Source: Henckelia pumila
Taxonomy: Eukaryota; Streptophyta; Magnoliopsida; Lamiales; Gesneriaceae
Length of the DNA: 64,000 nucleotides
Assembly (NCBI RefSeq): GCF_033568475.1
Contig: NC_133122.1
Location: 144,536,861-144,600,860, forward strand
Direction of reading: 5' to 3'
Each line of letters begins with the position of its first letter. Position 1 is the stretch's first letter. Positions 22,970-35,017 of this stretch are shown in pieces. The translations under genes and the position numbers were made by a program. The notes under the pieces are model-generated. The model saw only the letters and a program-made list of their open reading frames with translations, was not told the origin of the DNA and searched no databases.

Positions 22970-25900
22970 CTAACTTTGATCTTCCACGCCTTCCGCTCTG
23001 TCATCTGCAGCAGCCATCAATTCGTCAAACTTATCCGTCTTCCCCAGCACTATCTCAATCTAATTAACAAACAGAAATATAATCAAAGACATATAAAACA
23101 CGGTTTATAGGTAACAATCTGATGCTTCAATTTTTTAAGCAAAACTTCGGTGGCGGGCAACATCTTTGAGGCCAAAATAAAAAATGAAAAGCAGAGAACA
23201 AAAAAATCTGGTATTTTTGGCCGAGAGAGAGAGAGAGAGAGAGAAATCAGCAATTGTGATTAAAAAAATTTTTACTTTTATACCATGAGCATCAACCAGG
23301 TTGTACAACTTACCTTGGCTTTGGAGACTGTTCGCCCTCTAGATTCATCTCTGATTTCAACAGTGGAGGTCATGATCTCTGCAGAGCATAACAACGTCTT
23401 TGTTAATATGGACAACAGGCATGGCCAGTAGCCGATCGGTACTCATTCCCAGTTTACACATATTTGGGAACTAGATGTAAACAAAAAAATACAAAAATGT
23501 ATGGCCCTACTCTTCTCAACTGCAAGTCCATTATTCTTGAGGATTTCTGCAATGCTCACGACGGTAGAAATAGCTGCAAAGATCCAAGACCACAGACCAT
23601 TACGAGTAATGAACTAGATAAGATTCATCGTATTGGGAAAAAAACACTATTATAGTGCAGCACAAAAAAGTATATTTAGAAAAGGAGATTTTTCAAGTTA
23701 AGCTTCATTAGTTAGCAAAATAAATCAGCAACAAAGATAGGAACTTTTGAGGGTCTTCAAATAAACAACTTAATTCCTTTTTGCTTCATCCTAAGTTAGC
23801 TTTTTTGCATCATCCTAGTTAGTGTTTTGCTCATTACTTTGAAGGAGTCGGTGATGATAAATTGCATTCTTGCATCTTTAACCAATCAGAAAACAGAGAG
23901 GGAACAGAAGGTACACAAGGATAATTGAAAATCATTCTGAACTGTGTACCCTGTCAAAGGTGTTCATTGTTTAACTAATCATCTCATTTTAACTTCGGTT
24001 AACCAAGGTTCAATCTGCAAGTACATGCATGTAAACAGCTATCTCGACCAGCTACTAATTCTGGTGAATATTGAGGAAGTTTTCAGCTGGAAATAATAGC
24101 ACCCATATACAACTGAGCTCGCAATACATTCTTTAACTCGTAATATGGATTCCCTGACGATATTTGAAGGTGGAAAAAGAAACAACAAAATTGAAGAATA
24201 ATTGAGCAAAACATGCAAGCCAAAGAGGGTTGGCTTTTAAACTAGTTAACTAGAATTGCAGCAAAGAGTAGAGATGTAATCATGTAAACGAGTTGAGCCT
24301 CTAAAATGTTTGAGGCGCAACTAGGCTCATAAATCTTCAGGTCAAGCTTGAACCGCTCAGCGTGCTAGTTGAATAAATGATCTAATTCAGAATCGGACAC
24401 TGATAGGACTCTATGTATGCTCTTTTTCCAGAGAATTCCCTTCCAAAAATGAAGATTTTTAAGATGCTGAAAGGTTCTTGAATCTCATCGCTTGCTAAAA
24501 GTTCAAAAGTAGGGCTATTAAGTGACACATATAACTGAAAACTACTGAGAAGTCTATCCAAGAAAAAGACGACCTATATCTTCCGATACCTTAATGTTCT
24601 CTATACTTTTATTCCGTTTTAGATGATTCCACGATATGCCCTGAAAGGCCCAGATTGCTTTCCGCACAACTAGATGTCGAACTCTATCTCCCTAAATCAG
24701 CCCCCTTGTGACCTACCAGTATTTCTATGCCATATTGCATTATCCTCCAATAAAATCCCCACGGCCATTTGCAAACCTAGTTGGAGCCTCCAATATTCCT
24801 GATTTGCAACTCTACCAACCTTGTGGATTCAAACTTCTTTCCAATCAACAAGACATTTCTGACTTTGACTCATAAAATTAAGGATACTTCTTCACTATTC
24901 ACACCTTTAGGCACCTTGAACCTAGTCACATGGTGAACAGGAGAGAAAAAGTGCCTATCTAATTAGAATGACCCTCCTTCCTTTAATATCATGTTTTATT
25001 CAATCAAACTAATTGTTTAGATACTTTAGGTACAACAATTTTCTAGAAGATAGAGTTCCGTGGTTTTCTTCCTCGAGGAAGATACAGATATATTTGATTG
25101 GAAAGAGTCAAACAAAACATCCCAGTCCTAATGCACAATCACTTATTAAATAATCATTTGAGCTGATGATAAAGTCGTACTCATTTCCCAAATCAATCGT
25201 CAGTCTGAAATTAGCCAAGCTATCTCTAGCAAACTAAACAAACTTGACAAATTGTCCTCATTCTCATTAAAGAAATGCAATATGAAGATGTGAAACCTTC
25301 ACAAACTATCTTCTCAGTTCCATGCAGTCCGAAATCCTGTTTTCCACTCCTTTGTTGATCAATCAATTTAAAACATCATTCCAAGCACCCGGAGAAAAAA
25401 GGGTGCTAAATGATCTCCTCGTCTCGATCCTCTTGACCTTACTATTTTTCCCCTTGGTCTCCCATAAATTATACTGAATAAGAAATCAATCATATACATT
25501 AACACCCGAATTGGAAAAATAGGATTCCAATCCAGGTCTTCTGACATTTGGGAACATCTTTTCCACCAAATAATAAGTTTTTAATAGAATTCTACTGTAG
25601 CATCAAATACTGTGCCATTAGTGTCCTCAATAACACTTCCACAGTATACAGTTTGAATTCTCAGTTCCATGCAGTCCGAAATCCTGTTTTTTGTTTTGTA
25701 TTTTGTATATGGGGAAGAAAATATACCCAAAGAGGAAACCATTTTATTCTTGTTATTGTTGAGAATCGTTCGATTATTATTTTTAAACAAAGTGCGAAAG
25801 GAGGGGGAAAAAAAAGGAGGTTGGTGTTCAAACGTCCTACCGCTGCTCGAGCATAATTTTGAAGCATAAAATTGTAGAGTTTGAAACTGCTTGAATCGAA

Positions 25901-27183
25901 GTTCAACAATATGGCACCGAGATCGAGCTTCAAGACTAGTTCGGCCGGAGCTCAAGCTTAAAATAATTTGACATTTCGAACTTCGAAACAACCAGAAACA
26001 TGCTGGAATCAACTCAAGATAGAAGTCAAACTCGATATTTTTGAAGCATTCTGCTCGTTGCATCCCTAGGTCCAACTAAAGATACAACCGACAAAACTGC
26101 TTGGTTCGGGCAGGCTTTTCAAACACTGGATAAAGTGGATCATGTCAAGTTAAAAATTTCCACAATGAATTTATAAGACGATATACTTGATCGGCTTTTC
26201 ACCAAATTAACTTGAGTTGTTTGGATTCAGCAAGGTCGAGAATTCAAGGACTTGACTTGTGTAAAGAATACTTATATAATTGGTGAAGGCGAGTAAATAT
26301 ACTGTTTTTATAAATCTTCAAACCAATGCTAGGTTAATCACTGTGGGACTTGTGTTTCTTTTGTACCAACATCACCATCATGGCGACCATTTCTTACGTT
26401 TGAAGATTATTGCTTTGTGTCATTGATTCAACTTGAAATCTTCACAGCTGCATGTTTTGAAGATAAGCTTCAAAAATCTACACCGATGAGACCACCTTTG
26501 CGTAAGCAAAGATAAAAACATCATCATAACCCACAGATGCACTAATGAGACATAGGAACAGTTACAGCAGAGGGAAACTTTCATCGACAAACTCCCAAAC
26601 TGTGGGAGTCTATTACCTAGTTTTCTATGATTAAAAAGAGAGCATCCTTCTTTCTCTTTGGTAGAAGAAATCATGGTGGATAAAGCCATACTTTCAACCC
26701 AAGCTCTTCATTCTTGCAGAAGTGCTCGGTCGGCGCAGAGACTTTCTCAGTAACAATTTTTTTGTCATTTAGTCCATTTATCAAACATTTGATTCGCCCA
26801 ACCCCATTACAAGGAAGAAAAAACAACGCAAAACTCACGTATATAGCATCAACAAACCTAGATAACATGATTGAATCGGTATATCGGTACATAAAAAATA
26901 ATGAAAGAAAGACAGGAAATCCAAAAAAATACCCATCCCAAGAGCAGAAAGCTCGACCTCATTGTACTGCTGCATGTACCTCTGCACACATCCAAGACAC
27001 CACAAATCTCAGATCCACATCATAAAAAACCCCAGATTCAGGAGGACAGTGGAAATACAATACCTTGGCTAGATTGACATAGAAGAAGAGAGGCTTTTTG
27101 GTGTTGGAAACCTGGATACGATTCTTCTTCGGATTATCACCGGCGATGTTGATGTTGCTCACTCCGTCTGTAATCTCCTCCAT
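22970..27183 (-). CDS. Alba-domain DNA/RNA-binding protein (At2g34160-like), five exons
   Basis: Reconstructed minus-strand exons are 27183-27064, 26981-26933, 23573-23511, 23378-23314 and 23059-22970. They sum to 387 nt (128 aa plus stop), each intron has GT...AG ends, and phases match throughout. The protein starts MEEITDGVSNINI, then NRIQVSNTKKPLFFYVNLAK, RYMQQYNEVELSALGM, AEILKNNGLAVEKK, MTSTVEIRDESRGRTVSKAK and IEIVLGKTDKFDELMAAADD. This is a single small Alba domain (about residues 20-112) with a short acidic tail. Plant Alba proteins of this size bind RNA and DNA in nucleus and cytoplasm and have been linked to RNA handling and R-loop biology; the role here is inferred from family only. 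The in-frame Met 12 codons upstream (27216) is less likely because family members begin at MEEIT. Introns are 82, 3359, 132 and 254 bp. Confidence 0.92.
23574..26932 (-). other. Large second intron of the Alba gene (3359 bp)
   Basis: This intron makes up most of the gene. It has a (GA)n-free, moderately AT-rich sequence without recognised transposon ends. A 33-bp direct repeat containing CATGCAGTCCGAAATCCTG occurs at 25311-25343 and 25658-25690. Open frames inside it (for example 25581-26075 minus) have no recognised domain and are probably chance. Confidence 0.7.
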
Positions 27184-27659
27184 CTTCGTAGATTCTAATC
27201 GTAGGTTTACCCACAAATTTAAACTAGACTCTCGATTGAATTTTAATATAGATCATCAATTTTTTTTGTTTAGGGCATAAATATAGATCGTAAATGTTTT
27301 CATTGTATTATAACACGTTGGTGCAATTTTTTTAATTTTTTTACCTAAATTTTCATCGAGTGTTTATGGTATTATTATTATTATGCCTTTTTATTTTCTT
27401 TTTCGAAAAAATATTTTTTCATTAAACTTAGTTAGAGAAAATTGCAACGAGAAGGAAAAAATAAGAAAAAGACGACAATTTTAGATCAGACATAAAACAA
27501 ACTGTTTTAATCAAAGTAGATTTCAACATAGCATATGGGTAATACCCCAATGATAGATCTAATGTCTCATGATTGTCACGTCAACAATATATAATTAATT
27601 ACGTTTATGTGTAAAAATACGAATCGTTGGATCCATGATTTGTGTATTATCCATATGCT
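27184..27659. other. Alba promoter side and intergenic DNA
   Basis: AT-rich sequence upstream of the Alba start. No clear TATA box or transposon end can be supported. Confidence 0.4.
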
Positions 27660-27662
27660 AGG

Positions 27663-28029
27663 ATCTCATCTACCCATAATCAAAGCATTAGTGGCTTGCT
27701 TCACAAATCTCTTAACAAAAATAAATAAATAAAAAGTGAAACACTTTGCAAAGAATTGACAATCTTTAACTATCAAACTTAGGTTGGATGAGTCGAAATC
27801 CGAAAAAAGTAAAACATCAATGACTAGGTTAACATCTAACTCGAGAATTATGTTCGACATGTGCATTTCTTTTAGCCAACTTAGTGCTCCGTGTTCCCAA
27901 AGCTTCCTCACTTGTTGGATTTTGAATGCTCGGTAAACTATCGTGGACTGCCGCAATCACTACGCCATGAGAATATTTGAGAGCAAGCACACATATGACA
28001 TAACATACACGGGGAAGATAACAAATCAC
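27663..28029 (-). pseudogene. LINE-type RNase H domain relic
   Basis: Minus-strand sequence reads, across one frameshift near 27900, like the plant non-LTR retrotransposon RNase H (RVT_3) domain: SHGVVIAAVHDSLPSIQNP, then ALSWLKEMHMSNIILELD, NLVIDVL, DFDSSNLSLIVKDC and FVKRFVKQATNAL. The catalytic region is short, frameshifted and isolated from any RT domain, so it is a dead fragment. A host RNase H-like reverse-transcriptase-derived protein is an alternative, but no flanking exons were found. Confidence 0.7.
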
Positions 28030-28042
28030 TGATGCATCTACA

Positions 28043-28187
28043 TTACATTTAGGTATTGTTTGAGAAAATTTTTAGGAAGTACTTCTCATCTTTTCATTAA
28101 CAAAATTTTACAATTTTATGAAATTTTGTTAATGAAAAGCTGAGAAATGTTTTTTAGAAGCTCTCCCAAACACTACCTAAAATGTAA
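28043..28187. mobile_element. Foldback MITE, ~145 bp
   Basis: Long inverted arms run from TTACATTTAGGTATTGTTTG to CAAACACTACCTAAAATGTAA, with an inner ATTAACAAAATTTT/AAAATTTTGTTAAT pairing, and fold almost end to end. The GGTAGTGTTTGG-type terminus is common in plant MITEs. Superfamily is uncertain because the outer palindrome hides the TSD. Confidence 0.75.
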
Positions 28188-29866
28188 GATTCTAATGTTT
28201 GCTCCCATGTAGAAGTGGTGGTTATATGAGAGGGAGAGGAGATCGATTAGCCACACTCCATTTGGTATAATATCCATCGTAGAGGAAAAAACGAACGCTC
28301 ATGGTTTGCATTTCTAGCTCCACACCACGTCAGTATGATTTATTGATATATTATAAATTATTTTATTAAATAAATATATTAGTTGAAATAATTGTTTCAC
28401 AAATTGGAGAAAAATCAAAATATTGAAGTTTGTTAGTATATAGGAGAATGATAGAAAGGACGGAAATAACAACAAAAACCATGGTGGTTATGAATTATTA
28501 TGTGACGCTCTTTCTTTCACTTTGCAAATTGCAAGACCCGCAAATTGGTCTTTACGTTTGAGAATTGTACACACATTTAATGATATGAAACAATCTCCTT
28601 TTTTTATATATAAAAACTACCTACTCGCTAAAATTTAAGAGGAAATTTTATTTAAACTTTGGAGTGTCCGGGTTTTGGAGGCAGAATTCAAGAGTGCACG
28701 GGATAGGTATTTAAAATTAACGAAGTTTTATGGAATAATTAGTAGGGTGGGGCGGGGCGGGGTGGCGCGGAATTGAGGAGGCCAGTAGACATTTGTATGG
28801 AGAGGATTTTTTTCTCTCCAACCACAAAAACGATAGCAGCAAAACACATTCTTGCCCGCGTGCATCATCTACCAAACGCATACGAGTGCGGGTTATGAAA
28901 ATTTAAAACAGCATGAAGGCACGCCTGCTCTCCCTCGACAAGGGACTGCCGAAAAGAGAATCGCGTGGACATGAAGAAAATAATTGATGGCAAATCGCCA
29001 AATTTATTACTCGTTGTAAAGTCATAGATACCAAGTTCCGCACGAAAGTTACAGGAATGCGATGTATGACTGGATCAACCCAGGTAACGATTTCAAAGGT
29101 TCAGACAAAAAGAATATTTATAGGAGTTCACTCAAAGATTACTGGTAGAGTTGCGTTTGTAGGAAAGGCTTTTCTGAAGTAATTCTCACGCTGGATGGTC
29201 TAGGATATGTGGACTGTACAGTTGGAAGACTAGTAATCAATCTTTCACTGCCACCATGATATTCAGTTTCGCTCGTTCCGCTCTTCAACAGGAACACCAA
29301 ATTAAAACGAAACGTATCAACCTGTGATACAGAAGAAGACGAGGGTTACAATAGACAGACTAGAGAATGATTTACATCTAATAGAACACGATCCCAAGAC
29401 CAATGACATGAATAATGATAACCGAAGTAAAAAAGCTGAACCTTCACAACAGATTACACAACTTTCAGATATCAGCAAACCCCTCCCAGATTACTCATGT
29501 AGCTATTTCTCGGGCACATACTATAATTGCAAATTACAAATATCATATGACTCATATCTTAATTTTTTTTATCATGTTTAGATAGATATTTCAATTGTAT
29601 AAACGCGCAACATGTGCAGAGGGACACTAATAATATAATTACAAACTACAAATATAGTGTCATATCTAAATTTTACAGATTACTTTAGTCTACTCCCGAG
29701 AGGCTGAGATATTCACAAACAAGTAAATAACTTCAAGTAATGAGTTGAAGGGACATTCAGGGGATCACAGTTTGGAGTCAGACCCGCTAGTCCAATGAAC
29801 AAACAACTAACTAAACATTTTGTCCGGAGCCAGATGGTAAACTCGGAAACCATCGAAATATCTTTA
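28188..29866. other. Intergenic, weak Helitron-like end
   Basis: No gene is supported. A G-rich tract with GGGGCGGGGCGGGG lies near 28748-28763. A possible Helitron 3' end lies at about 29603-29630 (GCGCAACATGTGC, then CTAA before T), resembling the weak end at 33585-33603. Confidence 0.4.
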
Positions 29867-29874
29867 ACCTAACC

Positions 29875-30782
29875 CAGTGTTCTAAATGGCGCCAAATGTG
29901 AGATGGGGCCGCCAATTGGCAAGGATGGCGGGTTTAGCTGGTCAAAAAGTCAACAAAATTTCAAAAACCCTAGTTATTAATACATTATACACACTCTCTT
30001 CAAAACATAACGGTTAACTCAATTACCCACAAGTGCCACAAGCCCTACCTCCTTCCACCTCAAACCGCCACCCCAGCCCAGCGAACTAGGGTATTACTTT
30101 TAATTTCTGATAAATCCTTGTTCTAATTTTAGAACTTTTATAGTTTTATTATTTATTATTTAGTTATTTTCTTTTGGTGTCTTTTATATCTTCACATATT
30201 TCACTATTATATATATATATAGATAGATAGATATATATATATATATATAATATATATTGATCCCCTGCACCCTAGTGGGTTTTAGCGGTGCAAAAAAATA
30301 AAACAACTAAAACCCGATACCGGGTTTTAATGGTCGCTCCCAAATTTCCTGCACCCTAGGGTGCAGGATTTTTCGTGTGCGATCACTAAAACCCGGTACC
30401 GGATTTTAGTGTTTTTTTTTTTATATATATATATATATAGTAATGATCACCTGCACCCTAGGGTGCAGAATTTTTCGTGTGCGATCACTAAAACCCGGTA
30501 CCGGATTTTAGTGTTTTTTTTTTTACACTAAAACCCGGTACTGGAGTAATGATCACCTGCACCCTAGGGTGCAGGATTTTTCGTGTGTACCGGGTTTTAG
30601 TGTTTTTTTTTACCCTAACACCCGGTACCGGGTTTTAGTGATCGCACACGAAAAATCCTGCTATATATATATATATAATTAGGTATAAAAAATAGTAAAA
30701 AAGAATTTCTAACCGCCTAGGCACGAGACGGCAGGGCGGTCACTGACCACCCAGACACTGCCTACCGTCGTTAACAACACTG
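29875..30782. mobile_element. hAT-like element, 908 bp, with nested repeats
   Basis: The ends CAGTGTTCTAAATGGCG and AACAACACTG are inverted and the element is flanked by ACCTAACC (29867-29874) and ACCTGACC (30783-30790), an 8-bp TSD with one mismatch. No transposase is encoded. Its centre was later filled by TA microsatellites and palindrome arrays (30258-30661). Confidence 0.75.
30258..30661. repeat. Nested palindrome array in TA repeats
   Basis: Two palindromes alternate. The 20-bp CCTGCACCCTAGGGTGCAGG occurs fully at 30348-30367 and 30556-30575 and nearly so at 30450-30468. The KpnI-centred AAAACCCGGTACCGGGTTTT family occurs at least five times, complete or with one change. They are joined by TTTTTCGTGTGCGATCACT and flanked by (TA)n. 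Confidence 0.85.
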
Positions 30783-30790
30783 ACCTGACC

Positions 30791-31845
30791 TAATCTAAAC
30801 TTTTGATTAAACATTAACCTAATTCATGTAAAATCAATGACATCACGGGGGCACATTAAATACCTTTTCTACTCAAATCACATTTGAGTGCATTTGATTG
30901 AATTAATCAAACTAAGATCGCTACAATTAGCATAAACTACGATCATAATATGTTCATGCATTTGTTCTTTGTATTACATGCTAATTTAAGAATTGTGATT
31001 GATAAAGAACATCACAACTGAAACTTAATGTGCAACTCATCGAACCTTCAATAAATTTCCATTGGCAAGAATGTAGGGACTTTTCAAGTGAAATGTCCCG
31101 AGGGTTTACTTTAAAGTTTAAACACAATAAGAATACATTTAGCTGATAAATATCTGATATAGATGATTTAACTATTGATATGTTCGTATATTTTATTTCA
31201 AAAGTATTCTCATAAAGTGTTTGGATCAAAAAACTTTCATACAAAAAAAGAAAGAAACAAACCAAGTGAGATGGGAGAAAAGAAAATAGAGAGAAACAAA
31301 AGATTCGAGAATAATTGGATATAAGGGCACCTACTAGGGCAATTCTTGTTATTCTAAATAATGTTCATCCAATCTTAAAATGACTTGATAATATATCACC
31401 TTTTAAAAAGATATATAAATTTTTAGTATCTTATTGCTAATATTGTAAGATTTAAAAAAAAAATGCAAACAAACATTTGCAAATATCTTATAAGTTCTTA
31501 AAGATTTTATATGATGTTTTAAACAACTTATCAGATGAACCAAACTAACTCTAATACTATTCCTAAAAAAAGACTTAACTCTAATACTTGGAATTATGAT
31601 GTACAAGCCTAGCGAGGCCTAGCAGATGTTTCCACACAATCACCGGCTATGATCAACATTAGGAGTGTTAAATAACTTATCACAAAAGATTTGCATACAC
31701 CACCAACAAATTCAAAGCTTTAACAGAATATTCTAACAAAAGAAAAGCACAAACATGATGCAATAACAATGGAAAATTTAAGATAACCCGATTAACAACA
31801 CCAGACAAGAAGATATAATAAGAAAATCAGACCTTTACAATCCAG
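30791..31845. other. Intergenic downstream of the DnaJ gene
   Basis: AT-rich sequence. Short open frames at 30981-31265 and 31403-31606 have no recognised domain. The DnaJ 3' UTR lies at the right end. No transposon termini are recognised. Confidence 0.4.
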
Positions 31846-32934
31846 TCATTGGGCCGGAGTCTCGAAATGCTTTAATGCATCACAGCTTGGTGTACCGCGA
31901 CCATAGCCCCAGTGAAGGTTCTGCCACTCGATTCTGCATTTCTGTACAAGGTACGCGTGATAGTCATCCTCAACACGTTGTTCAATTGCAACGCGTTCCT
32001 GGCTAGTTGGTGGATATTGTTGCTCGAATTTTGAGGACTTCACATAGTAATTCACACCCTTTGGTGTAGTAAACCGATAGTCATATGAATAGGACCTTGC
32101 GAGAGAATAAATTGGTTCTGATGATGGCATGAAATTCACCAACAAAATCAGTATGACTGGCAACAATTGAATCAAAGCCCTCGGCCAATTAGATCCATTG
32201 TCAACTCCACCTGTCCTCACCCTCACCCTAGGTCCAAACGAGAACCCACCAAAATTAGCAGTGTTTGCCGGATGCATACCCCCAAAAAAGAAATTCCTAA
32301 AAATTTCTTCAGCATCAATATCTGCATCATAAAAACCGTTAAACCCTTGCATTCCATTTGCACCACCACCTCGCCTCTCATACACTGGCTCCTCCGACCC
32401 AACAAGATCATATTGTTTCCGCCTCTCCTCATCGCTCAGACATTGAAAAGCCTTTGATACCATCTTAAACGACTCCTCCGAACCTGGTGCCTTGTTTTTA
32501 TCAGGGTGTACTTTCAGCGACAATTTCCTATAAGCCTTTCGAACATCTTCGGCACTACAACTCTTCTCTAACCCCAAAATCTCATAATAATTTTTCTTCC
32601 TCTTAATCTCCCGCACAACAGTGACTTGCTCCTCTGTGTAGGCTGCAGACGTGCTAGATGAGGAGGAAGATGTAGGCTGAGTCCCACCTGTCTGGACTCT
32701 GCGGCGTGGGCCGCTTTGGGAAAGATTAGCCGCGTTTTCTTCGGTGAATTCACTAGGGCCATTCTTTTCTGTTTGCGATCCATTGAGATTTGACAACAAA
32801 CCATCAATTTCAATAGATGGATCCAATCTACGAGCTTTATCAATAAATTTCACGGCACGGCTTCTGTCCCCCGATTCCATCGCATTTTTGGCGATTTTCA
32901 AGCACTTCACGGCCTCGTCTTTGTTTCCATCCAT
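31846..32934 (-). CDS. ER membrane J-protein with DUF1977 (DnaJ49/DNAJB12-like)
   Basis: An intact single-exon 362-aa protein. The N-terminus (residues 1-45, [20 protein letters not shown]) is the conserved region of this family preceding a low-complexity Ser/Thr stretch (87-98). The J-domain spans about residues 115-176 with the HPD motif at 143-145 ([11 protein letters not shown]), needed to stimulate Hsp70 ATPase. A Gly/Phe-rich linker (about 188-235) leads to one hydrophobic segment (about 253-270, [17 protein letters not shown]) and a DUF1977 C-terminus ([35 protein letters not shown]). Human DNAJB12/B14 and Arabidopsis AtJ49-type proteins share this layout. They sit in the ER membrane with the J-domain in the cytosol and assist Hsp70 in folding and degradation of membrane proteins. 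Localisation and role here are inferred from that family. The start matches the family N-terminus and no defect is visible. Confidence 0.95.
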   Translation of the reverse strand: MDGNKDEAVKCLKIAKNAMESGDRSRAVKFIDKARRLDPSIEIDGLLSNLNGSQTEKNGPSEFTEENAANLSQSGPRRRVQTGGTQPTSSSSSSTSAAYTEEQVTVVREIKRKKNYYEILGLEKSCSAEDVRKAYRKLSLKVHPDKNKAPGSEESFKMVSKAFQCLSDEERRKQYDLVGSEEPVYERRGGGANGMQGFNGFYDADIDAEEIFRNFFFGGMHPANTANFGGFSFGPRVRVRTGGVDNGSNWPRALIQLLPVILILLVNFMPSSEPIYSLARSYSYDYRFTTPKGVNYYVKSSKFEQQYPPTSQERVAIEQRVEDDYHAYLVQKCRIEWQNLHWGYGRGTPSCDALKHFETPAQ

Positions 32935-33831
32935 CTTTTAGATGCAATAAACGATCTTACGTGCGTGACAGGATATATATGTACAATTTACAAATCAAAG
33001 TACCGAAGCGTCAGCAAAGGGGATTAAACAGAACTTACAACAAAATTGAATTGAAAGGGGGGAAAAATGAACCTTTGGGGTAGGAATCGCGAGAAGTTCA
33101 CTGCTCTGCTGCGATCGCTCGAGCAATTGGAGAAAAACTGGATCGTTAAGCGGAGGAAATCGCAATAAATAATATGTTGACGTGGTAAGAGATGGAGACT
33201 AATTAGGACTCAATGTGCCCTAATCCCCATTTCCTCCAACACCACCATCAGAAGGACGTGTTTGGCTAGCTGACTTGGGGCTGGGGGTAAGTATTATAGT
33301 TTTAGGGAAAATGCATTTGCCCCCTAAACTTAAGGGTAATTTCATTCATAATTACACCATCATTATACAGCTTCATTTATTAACTTTTTATTTTTATAAA
33401 ATAACATTTCTTTTATTTTTAAAATTCAATCTTATCTATAACTGTATTTTAAAATTCAATACTATCTTTCTTTATATTTTAAAATTTTAAATACTCCATC
33501 ACTTCTAATAAAGAAAATTTAAAAATAAGTAAATTAAAAATAACAAAAAATTATCGTATTTAGATAAATATTACGATTGTATAATCACGCAGCATGACAC
33601 TAGTTATAATATCATTTTTATTTTACACTTACTTTTCTCTTCTACGATTTCAATTTAAAAATAATAACTTTTATTTTATTTTTAAAAAAAACTTTTATTT
33701 TTTATTTTTACGCGGAATACAAATATTGCATATGTCACGATCCGCGAATAAGTATAACATGTGGTGAATATTAAACATCTACAGTGGTTTTTTGATGTAT
33801 ACAACTAAATAAATTTGTAATAGTGACATGT
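32935..33831. other. DnaJ upstream region and intergenic DNA
   Basis: The first ~200 bp are the 5' leader and promoter side of the minus-strand DnaJ gene. A 5' UTR intron is possible (a GTAAG-containing stretch near 33035 and an AAAAG just before the start) but not proven. Beyond about 33300 the DNA is AT-rich, with a weak Helitron-like 3' end at CTAG 33600-33603. Confidence 0.4.
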
Positions 33832-33839
33832 ATATGTGC

Positions 33840-34658
33840 TAGGGGTGTTCACGGTTCAGATAACCGCCAGATTCGAACCGAAATCGAAAATTCGGTTTTT
33901 GGATTTTCGGATTTTCGGCTTTCGGTTCGGTTCGGTTTTTCTGCGGTTAACCGAACCGAAAACCTTTTTTTTTTTTGTATTGGTATTTTAATTTGAATTT
34001 CTTTACTAATCAATTAATATGTACATCAATGTGTGCTCAGAAAATTAATTTCATGGAAAAACTGAAAGAACAAAAGCCATAATTCGTTTTTTAAAAAAAA
34101 CATAATTGGTTTAATTACTTATCTAATTAGTCAAACATACATGACTTCAATTGTGAATTCAACTTGAAAAATGTATTGATTTAGTGATTTTAAAGAATAT
34201 TGATTTTTCAAATTGAAATAATTAAAAATTAATGAAGTTATTTTATTATATTATATATACACATATTTGCATTATATATTACATTATTTTTATAAATTCA
34301 TAAATTATTATGATTATTGAAATTAAAAATGTTAGCAATTTCTTTTTTCTCAGTGCAGTTATTTTCAAATATATTTTTCGAAGCATTAAATCACAAATAT
34401 TTGATTTAACCATTAATTTTTTCCAAAAAAATTATTCGAATAAATAAAAATATTTAGTTTTTTTTTAAAAAAAGTTCTAGTTTAAATTTTTATTTTATTT
34501 TTTTCAAAAAAAAAACCGGTAACCGAAAAACCGAAATAATTTTGGTTAAAAACCGAACCGAACCGAACCGCTCAATTCGGTTCGGTTTTTGGTTTGAATT
34601 TTTGGAGAACCAAAATTTTAGTTCGGTTCGAGCCAAACCGCCCGAATGAACACCCCTA
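33840..34658. mobile_element. hAT-type element, 819 bp
   Basis: It starts TAGGGGTGTTCACGG and ends GAATGAACACCCCTA, with 8-bp flanks ATATGTGC (33832-33839) and ATATGTGT (34659-34666), one mismatch. The subterminal DNA consists of TTCGGTT/AACCGAA repeats on both sides, with an AT-rich non-coding centre. No transposase frame is present, so it is non-autonomous. Confidence 0.85.
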
Positions 34659-34788
34659 ATATGTGTACATATAATAAAATTGTAATTATAAAAATTAAAT
34701 TAAAAACAAGTAAAATGTGTATAACAAGCGTAGAAATTTAAATGAGGACAAATAGCACATCATCGTCTTACTTATGAAAAGTGCAAAT

Positions 34789-35002
34789 TGTTATGATATG
34801 ATTTTGAATATAGATAATTATCAAGATAGATTTTTGGTTAAGATAGATATCTCAATCTTATCTATCTACATATTTGTATCTTGTAATTGTACCATATAAA
34901 TAGGGGTTCTCAGTTATGAATGAAACAGTTCTGAGTCATTCTCGGAACTCATTTTTCTCTTTATTCTCTTCTCCTCCCTATTTCATTATTAAATTTATAA
35001 CA
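34789..35002 (+). repeat. 5' LTR of decayed copia (214 bp)
   Basis: Direct repeat of 43923-44136. It carries a TATA box (CATATAAATAGG near 34894) followed by GGTTCTCAGTTATGAATGAA, a plausible transcript start region. The next bases after the LTR are CGTTATCAGCACGA. Confidence 0.92.
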
Positions 35003-35017
35003 CGTTATCAGCACGAA
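35003..35017 (+). other. Putative non-canonical primer-binding site
   Basis: CGTTATCAGCACGA directly follows the 5' LTR. It differs from the usual TGGTATCAGAGC of initiator tRNA-Met elements, though TATCAG is shared. From memory, several plant copia families have this TTATCAGCACG junction. The primer tRNA is not identified here. Confidence 0.55.

Noticed and set aside
25581..26075. 164-codon minus-strand frame inside the Alba intron
   Set aside because: No recognised domain, overlaps other frames, and splice-site evidence places the region in an intron.
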